Positions 1-12,517 of a stretch of DNA of 64,000 bases are shown here, piece by piece. Position numbers and translations under genes: made by a program. Location of the stretch: the NCBI GenBank assembly GCA_000708835.1, contig DF236959.1, positions 404,153 through 468,152 of the forward strand, given 5' to 3'. Position 1 is the stretch's first letter, and every line of letters starts with the position of its first letter. Below the pieces are notes generated by a model. That model did no database searches and was not told the DNA's origin. It was given only the letters and a program-made list of their open reading frames with translations. The stretch is from Klebsormidium nitens (taxonomy: Eukaryota > Streptophyta > Klebsormidiophyceae > Klebsormidiales > Klebsormidiaceae).

Positions 1-119
1 ATAAAACAAGCTGAAATGAAAGCCTCAGCTCCTGCCTCTTCATCAGATTGCAGCAGTAATCGTATCCGCCTCTGTTGTCTGCTGCTTCATTGAAGATTTG
101 GCACCAACTCAAATCTCAC

Positions 120-505
120 CTGTCCAGTCTCGAGCGGTACTTCTGATAGTAGGCCCCGTTGTCCTGGTCTGTGGTCGCCAAGGCCCTCTTCACAACCTGC
201 TCCCTCTCCTTCCTGCCTAGATTGTGCACCTCAAATGTCACCACCTGGTCGCCAGCAGGGCCCTTCACCTGGTCATCTGGCAGGAGCGCAGTCTCAGCCC
301 TGAGGTGCGAGGAGAGCTGCTCCAACTTCTTCCTCCTCAGTTCGGTGAGTCCCAGGCCCCCCTCCTCAAGTGCCACCTCATGCATGACCTCTTGACCAAC
401 ACTGACAGGATGTGAGTCCATGTGGCCAGTTTCTTCTCTTGAACCAGGGACGCCCTGGTCATCTACCTCCATCAGGAGGCGATTTACCTTGTCAAGGAAG
501 AGTCG
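120..505 (-). CDS. Candidate internal exon of an unidentified protein
   Basis: An open frame of about 130 codons on the minus strand reads like real coding sequence: mixed hydrophilic composition, with a Lys/Arg/Glu-rich second half (LRRKKLEQ, GRKEREQ) suggesting a helical or coiled segment. It ends at a good splice donor (CAG|GTGAGA in minus orientation, exon end 120). A plausible acceptor (TTTCAG) gives an exon start at 505, and another possible acceptor lies near 522. The gene would continue off the left edge. I do not recognise the family. It could also be a chance frame, since no second exon is visible. Confidence 0.4.
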
Positions 506-514
506 CTGAAACAA

Positions 515-2643
515 TTTGCTGCTGATATCAATTCACGGCGTAGGTACAAATCACGGAGCAGGCGCGGAAGTGAGACAGGATGGGCCCCCTGGATCGGTTG
601 GTATGCTGTTATATTTCGCTTACAAAGACTGCACCTTCGTGTGCGGCTTCCTTTGCACGATACCTACGCCCTCTTCGAACTTCTCAGGCTGGCCTTTACA
701 AGAAGCCTGCAAACCCCAGAAATAGAATGCTGAATTGCATGCGCGCCAGCCTGCCAGCCGCAGCTAGCCTAGCTGACTTGGGCGGCACATTCTGCAAACA
801 CATGATTCGCTGAGGAGGGCATGACATAAGCAGTCCGCAAACTAAGTTCGTTAGCATGCTTTGTAGGCACATGTTTTTGCCTAAACCCAGGGCATTTTTA
901 AAGAAACCTCTAGCCACATGAAAATAACCCAGAACTTAACCCAGATTGGGCGCTGAGCTCCTGCAAACGTCATACGCTCGTCAGCACAACGGTCAGGTGG
1001 CGCATCGTGGCGGTCTCAGAATGAACCTGCGATCTGAGTATCCCGAGAAGAACTTTCGGACGTATCTGCGCCGTCAAAAATGCCACCTCGACACACCGCA
1101 GATTGCTCAGACGCGTCAGGTCGACGTCAGGGATCCCGCAACCAAACCCTCGAACCCGGCTGTGCGGCCGCGGACGCCGCTTTGAGGCCGCCCGACCCGG
1201 CTCCGCGCGGCCGGCCGCCCGGCAGCCCCGCGGAGACGCGAGCGTGAGCGCGCACTTATGGTGGTATGTAAGCACAGCTAGCTGCTGCCACTCGCGCAAG
1301 ATGCACAAAACTTGTGAACTCCTTTCGAAAGTTCGGACGCGGACGGTTCCTGTCGCCGGTCAGGTCGACAAAGCTTGCGACCCGTATTTGTCATCGTCCT
1401 GCCAACCGGGTGGTCCTAACCACACTAAAATCCTAGGAATAAGTGCTCAGCCGATAGTGGCAACCCTAATCTGAGAGCAGTCACAAGGAAGGGACGTGAC
1501 CCAAATTAAACAAACCGTCACAGAAAGTGGCGTAACCCTAACACACCATCAGTACTTTGTGACTTAACCCTAATGTCACAGAGAGTGCCCGGCTACTCTG
1601 CCGGGTACCGTACTCGTATTCAACGGTGCATACCGTCCGCCATTACCAATCCGCGCCGGTACTCCCCAAAACACTGGACAAAGACCGTCCGCGTCCCAAC
1701 TTTCGAAAGGAGTTTTCAAGTTTTGTTAAATTTTGTACGTTTTGCGCCACTGGCGCGCCATGGCGTGAAACTCCCACTTGAAACTTGAAAGAGAGAGACC
1801 TGGAAAGCTGACCCGGCGCAGGGGTCTTTGTTTCTTCTTCCCCTCTGTCTGCGTGCACCGGACCATATTGCAAGCTCTCTCTGCCTCTGATGTGGTGTTT
1901 CTAGGAAATGCTGAGACGGGCACGTTTTAGATGCTAAGCACATGGCGCAGAGGCATGCATTGTCAAAGCTTCGGAAACCACCGTTGCTTACCTTCCTAAC
2001 TCTCCTTCCTAAAAGCGCCATTTCCGTACGAGATCCTTTGCAAGCTTTAGCAGAACAATGTTATCAGTCCCTGGCACGAAATGGCGAGGCGGCAGAAAAG
2101 CAAGTGTTGGCTCCAAGCAATTCTCATTCAGCCTCATGGCGGCCTTGGGCGGATTCGTCACACGGAGGTCAGTTGTTATTGATGGACTTTCAAAATATTC
2201 GTCAATCTGCTCATCAAAAGGTGTACTTGGGGTGCCGGAGAGATTACTGGGTTGCTCTACGAAATAGATTATAGGGTGGTGTAAAATGCAGAGTTTCTCA
2301 GAGTTGTGTGGCTGGTCTGCTAGCGACCTTGCTGATTCGGTTATTCTGCTTTTGCCCCTTTTTTGTCAGCAATTACCACTTCTGTGATCGCCTGGAGTCT
2401 TTTCCCTCTGTAGTGCACATGGATGTGTTACCACTTCCGCCATGTGTGTCGGCTTCATTGAAACTGGGCACAAACAAGTCACCAGTCAGCATTGTTGGTT
2501 GAAATCTTCATGCTTGAATTGGTATTTGGTGGTGATCTGCTCCGTCTTAGACCGTCCTGCGGTCTCAAGGACAAATGCAGTACGCCAAAAAGAAGGCGAA
2601 GCAGAAGCTGAAACGTTTTCTTATCTCCTTTGACGACCTGCAG
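515..2643. other. Unassigned stretch with telomere-like motifs
   Basis: No supported gene. A GC-rich patch lies at 1140-1230. Three scattered AACCCTAA-type motifs occur at about 1463, 1530 and 1563; these are telo-box-like but not a telomere tract. Short frames on both strands overlap each other and lack splice context or family signatures. Confidence 0.4.
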
Positions 2644-2837
2644 GTGATGTTGGGAGCTCATCGGGCATTGCCTGTGATGGGGGACTAGATTGGCGGCTTT
2701 CTGAAGAGCAGGTGGAGCGGATACGACTATTGCGGAGCTTGAGGGGGCTTTTAGGGGAAGCGACCTTTGAGAAGCTGCAATTTCCGGCGCCCCAGGCCCA
2801 GATCCCTTTGAAGGCAGACAGCGTCAAGCGGAAACGG
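2644..2837 (+). CDS. Candidate internal exon of an unidentified protein
   Basis: This block is flanked by an acceptor (CTGCAG) and a strong donor (CGG|GTAAGT). It is open for 64 codons when the first two bases complete a codon from an earlier exon, and it ends in phase 0. The peptide has an amphipathic, Leu/Arg-rich middle (SEEQVERIRLLRSLRGLLGE) and a basic end (KADSVKRKR). I could not find the neighbouring exons or recognise the family. The lysine-rich frame just upstream (from 2576) is in a different phase and does not join simply. Confidence 0.42.
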
Positions 2838-5759
2838 GTAAGTCAATGATAAAACTTCACACAGATCAGTGTCTGCTGCAGTTGAGACCTTCTTTCAATC
2901 TTCCATTCTTGTTTCTTTCTTCAGACTAGTTAAGTGGCATTTGGATGCGTAACATATCAGCGTGGGGAGGACAGATCAACGCAACACTTGATTCGAAATG
3001 GAGGCTATGACCCGTCCTTTGCATGCTTTCCTGGCGCTGGGGTTGACACTAAGCAAAGGGTTGATGTGTACAGTAAGGTTCCAACACAGAGCAGCCTTTA
3101 TGTTTTGCTTATCCGTCAACGTCAAGGTGTCCACTCAACTCTACCTGTCTCTCAAGCCAACAACTCTTTCACCCATTCAGTGCACTTCTAGCTGGGTTCA
3201 GTCAAATCAAATCGGAGTGCGGTCCCTTCTTTGGACCGGGCACCTTCCTGATCAAGCCGCAAGGGGTCCGACTGACAAATTCTACGTATGGACAGATGCG
3301 TAGACACCAAAAGACTTGTCAGTGGAGACCCGTGAACTGCTGCAGCTGAAGTTTCGGCTCTGCATTTTCTGGTTCCATCGTCAAATCATTCAACGACAGC
3401 GGATGTTATACTGCCGCTGGCTTTTGGAATATCTTAGCTGACTGGTCAGCAGTTTGGGACCAGTGAATCTGCTGTCCAGAGGCGTACATAGGTGGACTGA
3501 TGGGGCTGTGCGTGATCAGTGAGACCGCCATTTCAGTTGTCCAAAACCACTTCGGCTTGTACAAACTCAAATTGTGCGTCTGGGACAGTACTGCTGGTAA
3601 TTGCACTAGATCTGGTGTACTTATCTTGAGCTTCTAATGTTTCTGGACTGAGATTGTCCATGTTGTCAGACCTCTTGGTCGGTTAAGCGGGTACTTGTCA
3701 GCCTAGCGAGACAAAGACACCGTCCACCCGCCAAACAACCGGCAATGTGGATGACCCAGAATCTTTTCAGCATTTTGTTCCCGTAATCGTGAAGACTTGA
3801 CTAAAAGTCAAAGGAAGCCTCTGTGAAGAAATGACCCGACCATAAACGTGGATTGTAAACGTCGTGCCTGCGTAGGCGTCTGGTACTGCGCGCACTTTCG
3901 TCAGATGTGATCCAGTTTGGGGGACCATCCCCGATTTCTTGCTCGTCTGTATCCAATCATGTCTTCGTTTGCTACCGTTAACGATGTTATTGCTTGTGTG
4001 CAGAGGAAAAAGATGAACAAGCATAAGCAACGGAAGTTGCGAAGACGGGAGCGTAACAAAGCTTCAGGCGGCAAGTAGAGTAAGTCTCCGATTGCAAAGG
4101 TTGAACGTGGAAAGCATACAGCTTGTTCACTCTGTAGATCCTCGTGCGACAGTAAGTCCTTGAACGGACTGTATCTGGCTGACTGTACGCTGGTCAGAAA
4201 AGCATGTTGTGAGCTTGTCTCAGCCCTATCGAAACGCAATGCCCTTCAAGCGCGACGACGCAGATTCAAGCGCACTTGCAATGAGAAGATGTTGTTTGCA
4301 TATACTTCATTCAGGTGTGTCAAGTGCTTCTAGTCAGGATGATTAGTTGGCACAGGCCGATCAATTTCTTGAGTAACCTCATGCATCTTCTCCGGGTCCT
4401 TGGACAGTCACTCGATCAGCCAAACTGAGGGTAGTCGCAGCTCCGCTTCACGTCTGCAGCTGCAGTACTAAGCACAATGTCAAGTTTTATATGAGCGGGT
4501 GACACGTCCTACATGCATGGGGACGTCCTCCACTATTGAATCTGAGAGGAAGGGACGAATAGTGGTGTCTGCTGAGCTCGCTAGGACTTACACGTGCTCA
4601 CTGCTAGGGGGGGCGTCTCTGATTACGGCAATTCGCCCGGCAAGACACTATCACGACACACGCGTGAATGCCGCAGAATGCTCATGAGGTCATGCACGAG
4701 CATATCCCTCTCGTCGGGGGATTGAATTAAGTAAGTTCCGACCAACACATGCATGTCGCGGTTGCATATGTACAGCCAGATGAGCATAACCCTTAACGGC
4801 CAGTGTCCTTGCTGGTTGGAGTTTTGTCCTGTAAGCCTCAATCACGGACTCCCGCTAAGTTCGTACGTACGATATTATGATCAAGAGTTGACAATCTGCG
4901 AACTAAGCAATTTGGAGTTGTCTCAGCATGCTGGGACACATGGTTGCGGTTGAATGGATTTGGCTCCACATGTTAAGTCAAGTTGTGACGGCGGCCGCCG
5001 CGGTTCTGACAAAACAAAACGATGGGAAATCCAATAATTTAAAGGCCAAGACCGATGCCACTCTGTTGGACAGCTGTAACAACGTGGCGAGGTCGTCCGA
5101 ATCCAGGCAAAACCTCGATGATCGAACAATGTCTGGTTTGACTGTGCCAGTATGACCAAGGGTTCACGTGTTTGGACCTCGCCACGAGTCCAACGTTCCT
5201 ACAGCGTCTCAGCCCCGGTTCTAGAAAGAACCAAGGTTTCCCTCACCCAATCGTAGTTGCAAAGACCCAAGTACAGGAGGGGCCCATGGTTGAATTGATG
5301 CATTGAAGCTTGAGTCTCGTGATCGCCAGGCGACGCCGCCCCGTTTCCCTTCGCAACCTATGTCAGCTTGGCATTGAACCAAAAGTCTTACAACAGCTTA
5401 CTGATGCTGAAGCAGAAGCACTAAACGCTTGGTACACAGTGCGTCTTTATCCGGTGCCTTCACAAACAACGCCCAAACGCCGTCCCAGATTATGTTACGT
5501 TTTATCGGACCAGACGATTGTCAAAGGCCCACGCACGTACAAACCTTACCGAACCCCATCTCTGCCGCATCTCTGACAGCTGTCCAGCATACTTCACTTG
5601 TCACATCATGTCGGTCTGCTTGCAGAACCAAGACGGACGTGTCGACTCTGGCGAGCAAAAGGCTACGTGACCGCAATTATACGCCATCTTAATTTGGACA
5701 GGACCGCCAGTGCGGGCGCTTCACTGTGGTTTCTCAGTCCGTCTGTAAGGGTGTGAAAA
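2838..5759. other. Unassigned stretch
   Basis: No supported gene. The best single frame is 5310-5576 on the plus strand (88 codons, basic and unrecognised); it has no family signature and could be a decayed element. The other frames overlap on both strands. Confidence 0.4.
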
Positions 5760-7626
5760 ATGGCGTCAAGCACATCAGCAGCGCCAGGTTCCGGCCGTTG
5801 GCTGGCAGCATCGTGCTGCGTCCTGAACCTCCATTATGGCGCGTCTATGGGGAAGAGGAACGTCCGCCTTCTGCATAAGAATAGTACGACTCTGCCTAAG
5901 GGGCCTTCAGATTTCCTTGGCAGAGAGCTTCAGCGCTTTCGAAATCTGGCACAGCCCACTACAAGCTTGGAATTACATTTCACTAAGAGGCCCTGTCAAA
6001 TGACCCGCCCTTCTTCTGCTCTCGCATCAAGCAAAATTCCACCCTGGAAGTGGCCATGTCACAGCAAAGGTTTACACCGGAAGCAGGTGTCACGTCTAAG
6101 CAGCTTAGACGCTCACCCGTTGAACAAGACAGTTTCGGCTTCGGGTGTGGTCAAGGGGGCGCCGCTCTGGAAGGGGTTGAGGAGGAATGCACTTGGATCA
6201 GCTCTTGGCCCTTCAGCAAGTATTATGTCAAACTCCAGGAGGCGCAGTCTGGGGAAGATAAGTGCCGCGGAAGCTATCAAGGCAGGGAGTATCAAACGGC
6301 TGAGGAAACTTGAGATGGGGAAAGTGAAAGCAGGGGGAACGAGTTCCGGGGAAACGAGCCCCGGGGAAAGTAGGTCAGGGGAGCAGAACCCGGGGGGATC
6401 CCCCGAGCCGCCCCTGAGCCCCGACGTCTCGCTCAGACTTTCCGTGGGGACGGTGACCCTGGCTGCTTTTGCTCTCGGTTTGTTCGCCCTTTCGTGCTCC
6501 GTCCTCCCGCCTCTGAGGATTGCAAACTTGCCCCTTCTTGAGGCCATTCTTCTCCACATCCTGCTGTCGTCAAACGCCATCTTCCTCGAGTGGACGGCTC
6601 TGCAATCATTCAAGAACGGAAGCGCTAGTATGACGGGCAGGCTGCGGACCCGGCACCCGGGGCTTCCTCCCGACAGGCACACCTTATCCGACCCCAGAGC
6701 AAACCGTGTTTGCTTCTACAACTCGGTCAGCAAAGTCGTTCAGTGGGAGCCCCCGCCCTCATTCCTACTTACTACCCCGGAGGCTTCCCCCGGGCTGTTT
6801 GGAACCCTGACCCTGTTCTTCCAGCAACTTTGGGGGCTTCTGCAGCCAATCGTGACGGTCGGGCTGTACTTGAGCACAGTCGTAACGGTCTACTGGTTCT
6901 CGCGCGGTCTCTATAGGGATCAACTAGGTGTGGGGACGACTTTGTCCCTCTTGGCAGCTTTCCTCGCGCTCCCACAACCGCTGCCGTTCGTTGTCCTTGC
7001 GCTCAGTTCGCGGCCTTCCTTCCTGGGGGAAGTTGTTGCCGCCCAAGTTCGAGTCAGCCCTCTCCATTGCCCTCCTCATTAGAGTTCTCCCCGGGCTCTG
7101 CTCCACCCTCAAGACACTCCACCGGGCTGCGGAAGCGCGCCTGCCTAGTTGCCGTCTTCCCTGGAACTGCGCGTGTTTCTCGCGACTCTTAGTCGCTCTT
7201 TGCCCCACCCTGAGTTGGAGGCTCCACCCTTACGCCCTCAAGCTGGATTATGCTCGCGTGGCGCTTCTCCCGCTACCCTATAGTGTTCCCCTCCCGGTGC
7301 CTGTGCCACGCTGGGAACTCTTGACGTCTTCCTGGAGAGCGCTCCTGTACGCCGCGCCGATGGTCCTCACCCTCGCGCGGCTGCTCGCGGCCGCGGCCGC
7401 GGCCAATCCTCAGGTTTATGCACCGAGCAAGCTTTACACCCTTGTGCTCTGTTCCAGGCCGGTGCAGATCAGTGCGTGCGTCTCGGCCGTCGCGTTTCTG
7501 CTCGGGCGACAGAGGGCGGCGTACGAGGTCGCTTTAGAGGAGAAAAAGAAGGAAGAAGAAGCGGAGGTCGACACCTTGGACAAGAAGCTACTCGAGAGTT
7601 TTGACAGGATGCTGGTTGATACGTAG
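5760..7626 (+). pseudogene. WW-domain multi-pass membrane protein, copy 1 (frameshifted)
   Basis: This copy resembles the intact 573-aa paralog at 17482-19203. It has a Ser/Arg-rich leader, two hydrophobic segments, a WW region, several more hydrophobic segments, an Ala run coded by GCGGCCGCGG-type sequence, and the C-terminal LDKKLLESFDRML motif. The frame is broken once: in GCCGCCC at 7038-7044, one extra C moves the rest (ending at 7626) into another frame. The WW region is also eroded: the first Trp is Arg (PPDRHT) and one aromatic is Cys. The second Trp (VQWEPPPS) remains. An AATAAA at 7769-7774 could belong to its polyadenylation region. It is oriented opposite to the rest of the array. 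Function is unknown. It is a pseudogene unless the extra C is a sequencing error. Confidence 0.75.
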
Positions 7627-8981
7627 ATTGCTTTGTGTGAAAGGATCTGGCGAGAAGAGATTAGCGAACGAGGCAGAATATCAAAGCACTGCCCAATCCA
7701 ACCGAATTCCACGCTATTAATAAGTAGATGTACCTTATGCTGCCTTTGACTGGAACACTCTACTCAAGAATAAATATAGAAGAGCCTCAGAATATGTAAG
7801 TTTTTTGTCAGACCCATTGACATGGACGCTCTTAAAATAATCCCAGTCAAGTTTGAGCAGCCAAATCATGTACGGCTTAGCATGTACATATGATCACGAT
7901 CATTGACGTCACTTGCGACGTACCGTTCAATGCGAACCGCGACCACGTGAGTTCAAACAACAATAGAGCTGAAGACACTGAAAATAATTTGCTATTGGAC
8001 GAGCAAAGCTTGGCGCCGGAGATTGCAGCGAGGATAGTAAATGAATAATTGAAGGCGGCAGAGAAAGGGATCTTTAGAAGGTGACTCGAGCGCCGATTGC
8101 AATGGTAGGTGCATAGCCGCTCTACTCCTGCTACACATTCTTAATAGCAAAAGGTCAAGCGTAAGATTCGTCACCAACTGGAGCGAGTGTTTTTATAGCA
8201 CAATTCTGATAAGCTCCACGTTGCAACTAACCAGGACTAAGGCGTGTTTGGCCGATAAACTCGCTCTGCGTGCTTGTCTCTAGAAAGCTCGATGTGTAGT
8301 GACAAAAGCTGACTGTTCAGATCCGCTTCGAACCTGATTCGGATTCGTTTCGGGCGAGATTTCAAATGTGTTGGACATGTCCGATTGTGTTCCGAAAGTG
8401 TCCAGATTGCAAAGAGAATTGTTCTGAACGGAGTCCGATTTCAATCCGTACCTGATAAGAATTCGGTCCGCAATCACGCTTTCATGTCGTTGCACCAATC
8501 TGAGTCGTGTCCGAAGTGGATCTGAACCTGTCCGAATCAGATCCGAGTCGCACTTCAGTTCGGATCTGCTTCGGACCTGGTTCAGACAAAGGCTTTCTTG
8601 CAGTGAAATTTAATTTTATATGGTCCGCAATGCAGATTGGATGGCTTCGTAGCACGTGCACAGAGGCTAGATGGTTGGTGATGCGTGCAATCATTCAGGA
8701 GCAGGCTACTGCAACGAGCATGGCAGACTCCCTTGGTCCTTTTCGTACATCTTAAGCAGAAGGATCAATTGTAATGGGCACTCCCCTCTGCATTACGACC
8801 ACTCAGTACTTCTTACGACACAGTAAGAAAATGATGAGGACTTCTACAATTTGAACTTCTAGTGCGAAAGTCTCATCTTCCGAGAGTACTTCTCCGTTCC
8901 GGCTGGAATTAGCAGTGCCTTGATTGAAGCATCCGTTTCGAATCGGCGATTCCAGACTTTTCAGAATACGTAGAGCAGGTT
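7627..8981. other. Intergenic stretch between inverted WW-family copies 1 and 2
   Basis: No supported gene. This separates the tail-to-tail 3' ends of copies 1 (plus) and 2 (minus) and contains the TCCGA-rich repeat patch described separately. Confidence 0.5.
8310..8590. repeat. Degenerate TCCGA / TCGGA repeat patch
   Basis: Short motifs of the form ATCCGA, GTCCGAA and TTCGGAT recur more than a dozen times in both orientations, for example GTCCGAATCAGATCCGAG near 8530. Because the motif occurs as itself and as its complement, the region is rich in small dyads and gives open frames on both strands with similar Ser/Asp/Arg-rich peptides. It is not an obvious tandem array; it looks like an expanded, diverged simple repeat. 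Confidence 0.55.
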
Positions 8982-10699
8982 CTAGAATAACGAATCGATT
9001 AGCATCCTGTCGAAGTCCTCAAGCAACTTTTTATCTAGGCTCTCAATCTCTGCTTCTTCTGTCTCCATCTTCTGCTCCAAAGCAGTCGCGCACGCCTCAC
9101 CCTGTCTCACGAGCAGAAGCTCGACGACCGAAACGAACGCACTCATTTGCACCGGCCTGGAACAAAGCACCAGGGTGCAGTTTGTCCCCGCGGATAATCC
9201 CTGGGGTTTGGCCGCAGCCGCGGCCGCGAGCAGCCGCGCCAGGGGGAGGATCATCGGCGCCGCGTAAAGAAGCGCTCTCCAGGAGGATGTCAAGAGTTCC
9301 CACCGGGGCACCGGCACCGGGAGGGGAACTCTACAGGGAAGCGGGAGAAGCGCCACCCGATCAGAAGTCCAGTCCAGTGCGTATGGGTGTAACGTCCAGT
9401 TGAGAGCAGGGAAGAGAGCGATCAGGAGTGTTCTGGAGGACTCGCAGTCCCAACTAGGGAGGGGGCACTTGGGCAGGCCCTCTTTGGCCGCCCGGTGAAA
9501 TACTCTGAAGGTGAGGCGCAGCCCGGGGAGAGCGCTAACTAGAAGCGCCACGCACAGAAGAGACTCCAACCGGGCGATCAGGGTCCCACTAAGACGCGCT
9601 GACCAGCGGGAGCGGCTAAGGAGCAAGATGAAGAACGGCAGCGGTTGGGGGAGGACAAAGAAAGCTGCGGAGAGAAAGAGGACCGTCCCCGCGCCTAGTT
9701 GCGATTTGCCCCCGAGAAGAGCGAAAGCGCACCACCGGAGCGTTACGAACTTGCTCCAGTACAGCCCGACCGTCACGAGTGGCTGGAGAACTCCCCCGAG
9801 CTGCTGAAACAGGCCGTCAAAGATCAGGGTTAGAGTGACAACTAGACCGGGGGAAGCGCCCGAAGATCTGACGGTGAAGGCGGGGGATCCCATTGGACGG
9901 TTTGCGTGACCGAGTCATAGAAGTAAATCCGGTTCGTTTTGGGGTCGGAGAGCGCGTGCCAGTCGGGGGGAAGTCCCGGGCTCCGGACCAGCAGTCTGCC
10001 CACGTCAGCCGTATCTTCTTTGAATGCTTGCAGCGCCTTACGTACGAGGTTAAAAGCGTACGCTGCCAGCAAGATGTGGAAAAAAGCTGCCTCGGCAAGG
10101 GGCAAACGTGACAGCTTCAGAGGCGGGAAACATGCGCACGAAAGGGCGGATAAGCCGACAGCGTACGTGGCTAGGGTCACGGTTTCCGAGCAAAGTAAGT
10201 TGAGCGAGACGTGGGGAAGGGGCGGTTCGGGGGATTCCTCCGGGCTCTGCCCTTCTGAGCTTGTTTCCCCGGAGCTCGTTTCCCCTGCTTGAGCTCTTTC
10301 CCTTTCAGCACAGTTCAGCCTCCCTCCTCCGTCGACTCCCCTGCCTCTTGATGTTACCGGGCGGTGTTTCTTCAGATTGCATTTTCTTGCTCCAGCGTCA
10401 AGAGCTGATTCAATTGCACCTTTCCCCCAGCCCACCCATGGCAGCGCCCTTGTGACCACACCCGAAGCAAACAGACTTTGCAACGGTCGAGTGTCTAAGC
10501 AGCTCAGACGCAACGGCTGCTTCCGGACGAGAGCTTTGACGCGTGGCCGCTTCCAGGGTGGACATATTATCGAAGGGAGAAACCCAAAAGGAGGAGTCGT
10601 TTGACAGGGCCTCCTATTGCACACTGTTCCCGGCATTCTGGGCAGTAGCGCCAGATGTCGGAGCTCGCTCCCCAGGAAACGTAAAGGTTCCGTCAGCAT
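8982..10699 (-). pseudogene. WW-domain multi-pass membrane protein, copy 2 (frameshifted)
   Basis: The first part (10699 to 9842, 285 codons) contains the leader, two hydrophobic segments and a well-kept WW domain (PPDWHALSDPKTNRIYFYD, then VQWDPPP). It runs into a stop just after the WW domain. The remaining transmembrane half continues in another frame from about 9893 to 8982, ending with the family motif LDKKLLEDFDRML. The break lies within about 9860-9893, the linker right after the prolines. Apart from this indel the copy is nearly complete and both halves are well conserved. It could be a young pseudogene, a sequencing error in a C-rich tract, or less likely a gene using a short intron or ribosomal frameshift. 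Confidence 0.75.
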
Positions 10700-10983
10700 C
10701 GCGCCACCTCCTTGTTGAAAGAACTTTCTGCTTTTCTGTCACTTGTACACCTTCAGGAACCTGAAGCAACCCAAGAATGGAGGTTCTTCTCTCAACGCAT
10801 GTGTGATGCTTGACGCTATTTTCAAAATCTCTCAGGCTGCCACCGGACTTCAGACACCGCAGATAAGTTCAGCGCCCGCCGTTCCTGTCCAGCAGAAGCG
10901 CAGAATCTCTGGCGCGCGGCCTGCTTCCTTCCTTTTCGATCGAGGCTGCAGCCAAGACCCACAGGATGTGACAAATCAAGACG

Positions 10984-10991
10984 TGACGTCA
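10984..10991. promoter_or_regulatory. TGACGTCA palindrome upstream of copy 2
   Basis: A perfect TGACGTCA, the classic bZIP (CRE/as-1-like) core, lies about 285 bp upstream of the copy 2 start. A matching element occurs upstream of copy 3 within flanking sequence that is itself duplicated. Binding is inferred only. Confidence 0.3.
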
Positions 10992-11749
10992 GAGATGACG
11001 ACGGTGAAGTTCGTACCCTGAAGCGTTCGGCAGTCTTGTCAAGTATCACCCCTTTGCAAGCACCGCCACGCGAACTCAGGTTATTTGGAAGCATCGATCT
11101 GGTTCAGATGCTCTGTACAGATGCTCATGTCTGCTAAGCATGCCAGTACGTGCTTTAGCTTCAGCACCGCGAATGTCAGACCTCGCGAATCACGGCAACG
11201 GAAGTGTTACAGCTCAGCGAGTTGGGCCGCTTAGAAACAAACCGACTGCAGTTTGTACTGATTCGGCCGCAAACTAAGGCGTTTACTCTGGCCATTGCAA
11301 GATGGGGTCATGAAGATCGACAATCGTAAGGGCCGACGTTATTGCAGCGGATGACGTGGCAAGGTACTGGTGTTGGCGCCGTCTTAATTCGGTCAGTCAT
11401 GAACTGATCAAACAGTCCCCTCGTTTTTATCAAACCTCTCCGCCGTCAAGGTCCTTCCAACACAGTGCCCGCGGACTCAAGCTGGATGTCGATGAATGTT
11501 GTGTTGACCCAGCTCTGTCCAAAGCGGCAGCTTCATCCCAGCTTCATTTACACGTCAGGTACTCAGGTACTATAGACGTATATGCGGAACAGTTCTCCGG
11601 TCTCTTGCGGGTACACAACAGCAAAGACCAGATGTAGCCTAGGGCAACGAGTAACCATTTAAAGCGGAGCTACGTACGGTCTTAACAAAGGAAACGTACA
11701 AGGTCCGAGCGTCTTCATATCGACGTTCCAGGACGTTCTATCTAGGTAG

Positions 11750-12310
11750 GGCAGGATCCAACAAGACGGTATTCTGACCGTTCCGGTTGATTCAATGGCT
11801 TTGCAGCGACCTTGACAGAGCTGGTTCGCGAGCCGATTGTTTTCTATTCTGCAGTGTCAGGTGTCACCTGAAGCAAGTCTTTCGTTTCCACCAGCATCCT
11901 GTCAAAGTCCGCAAGTAGCTTCTTGTCTGGTTCTCAACCGTCCGCTCCTTCTAGTACCTAGTTCCTTCTTCTCCTGCTCTAAGTACAAGCGTCCTCGTAC
12001 GCCGCCCTCTCAGAGTCTGTCATCTATCGAACCCGACATTCGAGACGCACGCACTTTTCTGGCCGGTGTAGATTCAATGTGTCCAGAGACTCGGATAGCC
12101 CCGCCCGCCGGGGTTTGCCCACCGCGGCCGCGGCCGCGAGCAGCCGCGCCAAGCCATGGGAACCGTGACCGGGACCAGGGCCGGGCGCGCTCTTCGGGAG
12201 GATTTCAAGAGTTCCTACCAGTGCACCGGCAGTGCCGGCACCGGGCACCGGGAGGGGAACGCTTAAAAGGGAAGCCGGAGAAGGGGCCACCCGGTCCAGA
12301 GCGCATGGAG
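11750..12310 (-). pseudogene. WW-family 3'-end remnant
   Basis: Read on the minus strand, this matches the last quarter of the WW-membrane genes. It has the stretch corresponding to VPRWELL, the Ala-coding GCGGCCGCGGCCGC run (about 12122-12140) and the C-terminal FDRML region (about 11890). The frame is broken several times. The sequence beyond the stop (11750-11880) resembles the downstream flanks of the copies at 17482 and 21803 (TTGACAGAGC, then a TCAGRTGT block), so this is the end of a once-duplicated unit. The WW domain and N-terminal two thirds are absent. Confidence 0.65.
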
Positions 12311-12517
12311 TCCGGTACGTCGCGCGCGCCAGTTCGCTTTGGAGATCGTTGTGACGTCAAGTTCAAGTTGTTTCATGATGAGCTCTCAGGACAAGCACTC
12401 CGAGTCCAAAAGAAAAAGCTCAGGAAAAGCTCAGGAAAAGCACTCACTCAAAAGGCTAGTACTGAGCAGTGAGGACGGAGTGTGTAGACACTAGATAGAG
12501 AAAGGAAAAGAATAGCT

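Noticed and set aside
1103-1474. 123-codon plus-strand frame
   Set aside because: Driven by a GC-rich patch; low-complexity Arg/Pro/Ala peptide with an overlapping antisense frame.
1459-1575. Interstitial telomere array
   Set aside because: Only three isolated AACCCTAA motifs, with no tandem arrangement.
6113-6682. 189-codon minus-strand frame opposite copy 1
   Set aside because: Antisense shadow of the leader and WW region of copy 1.
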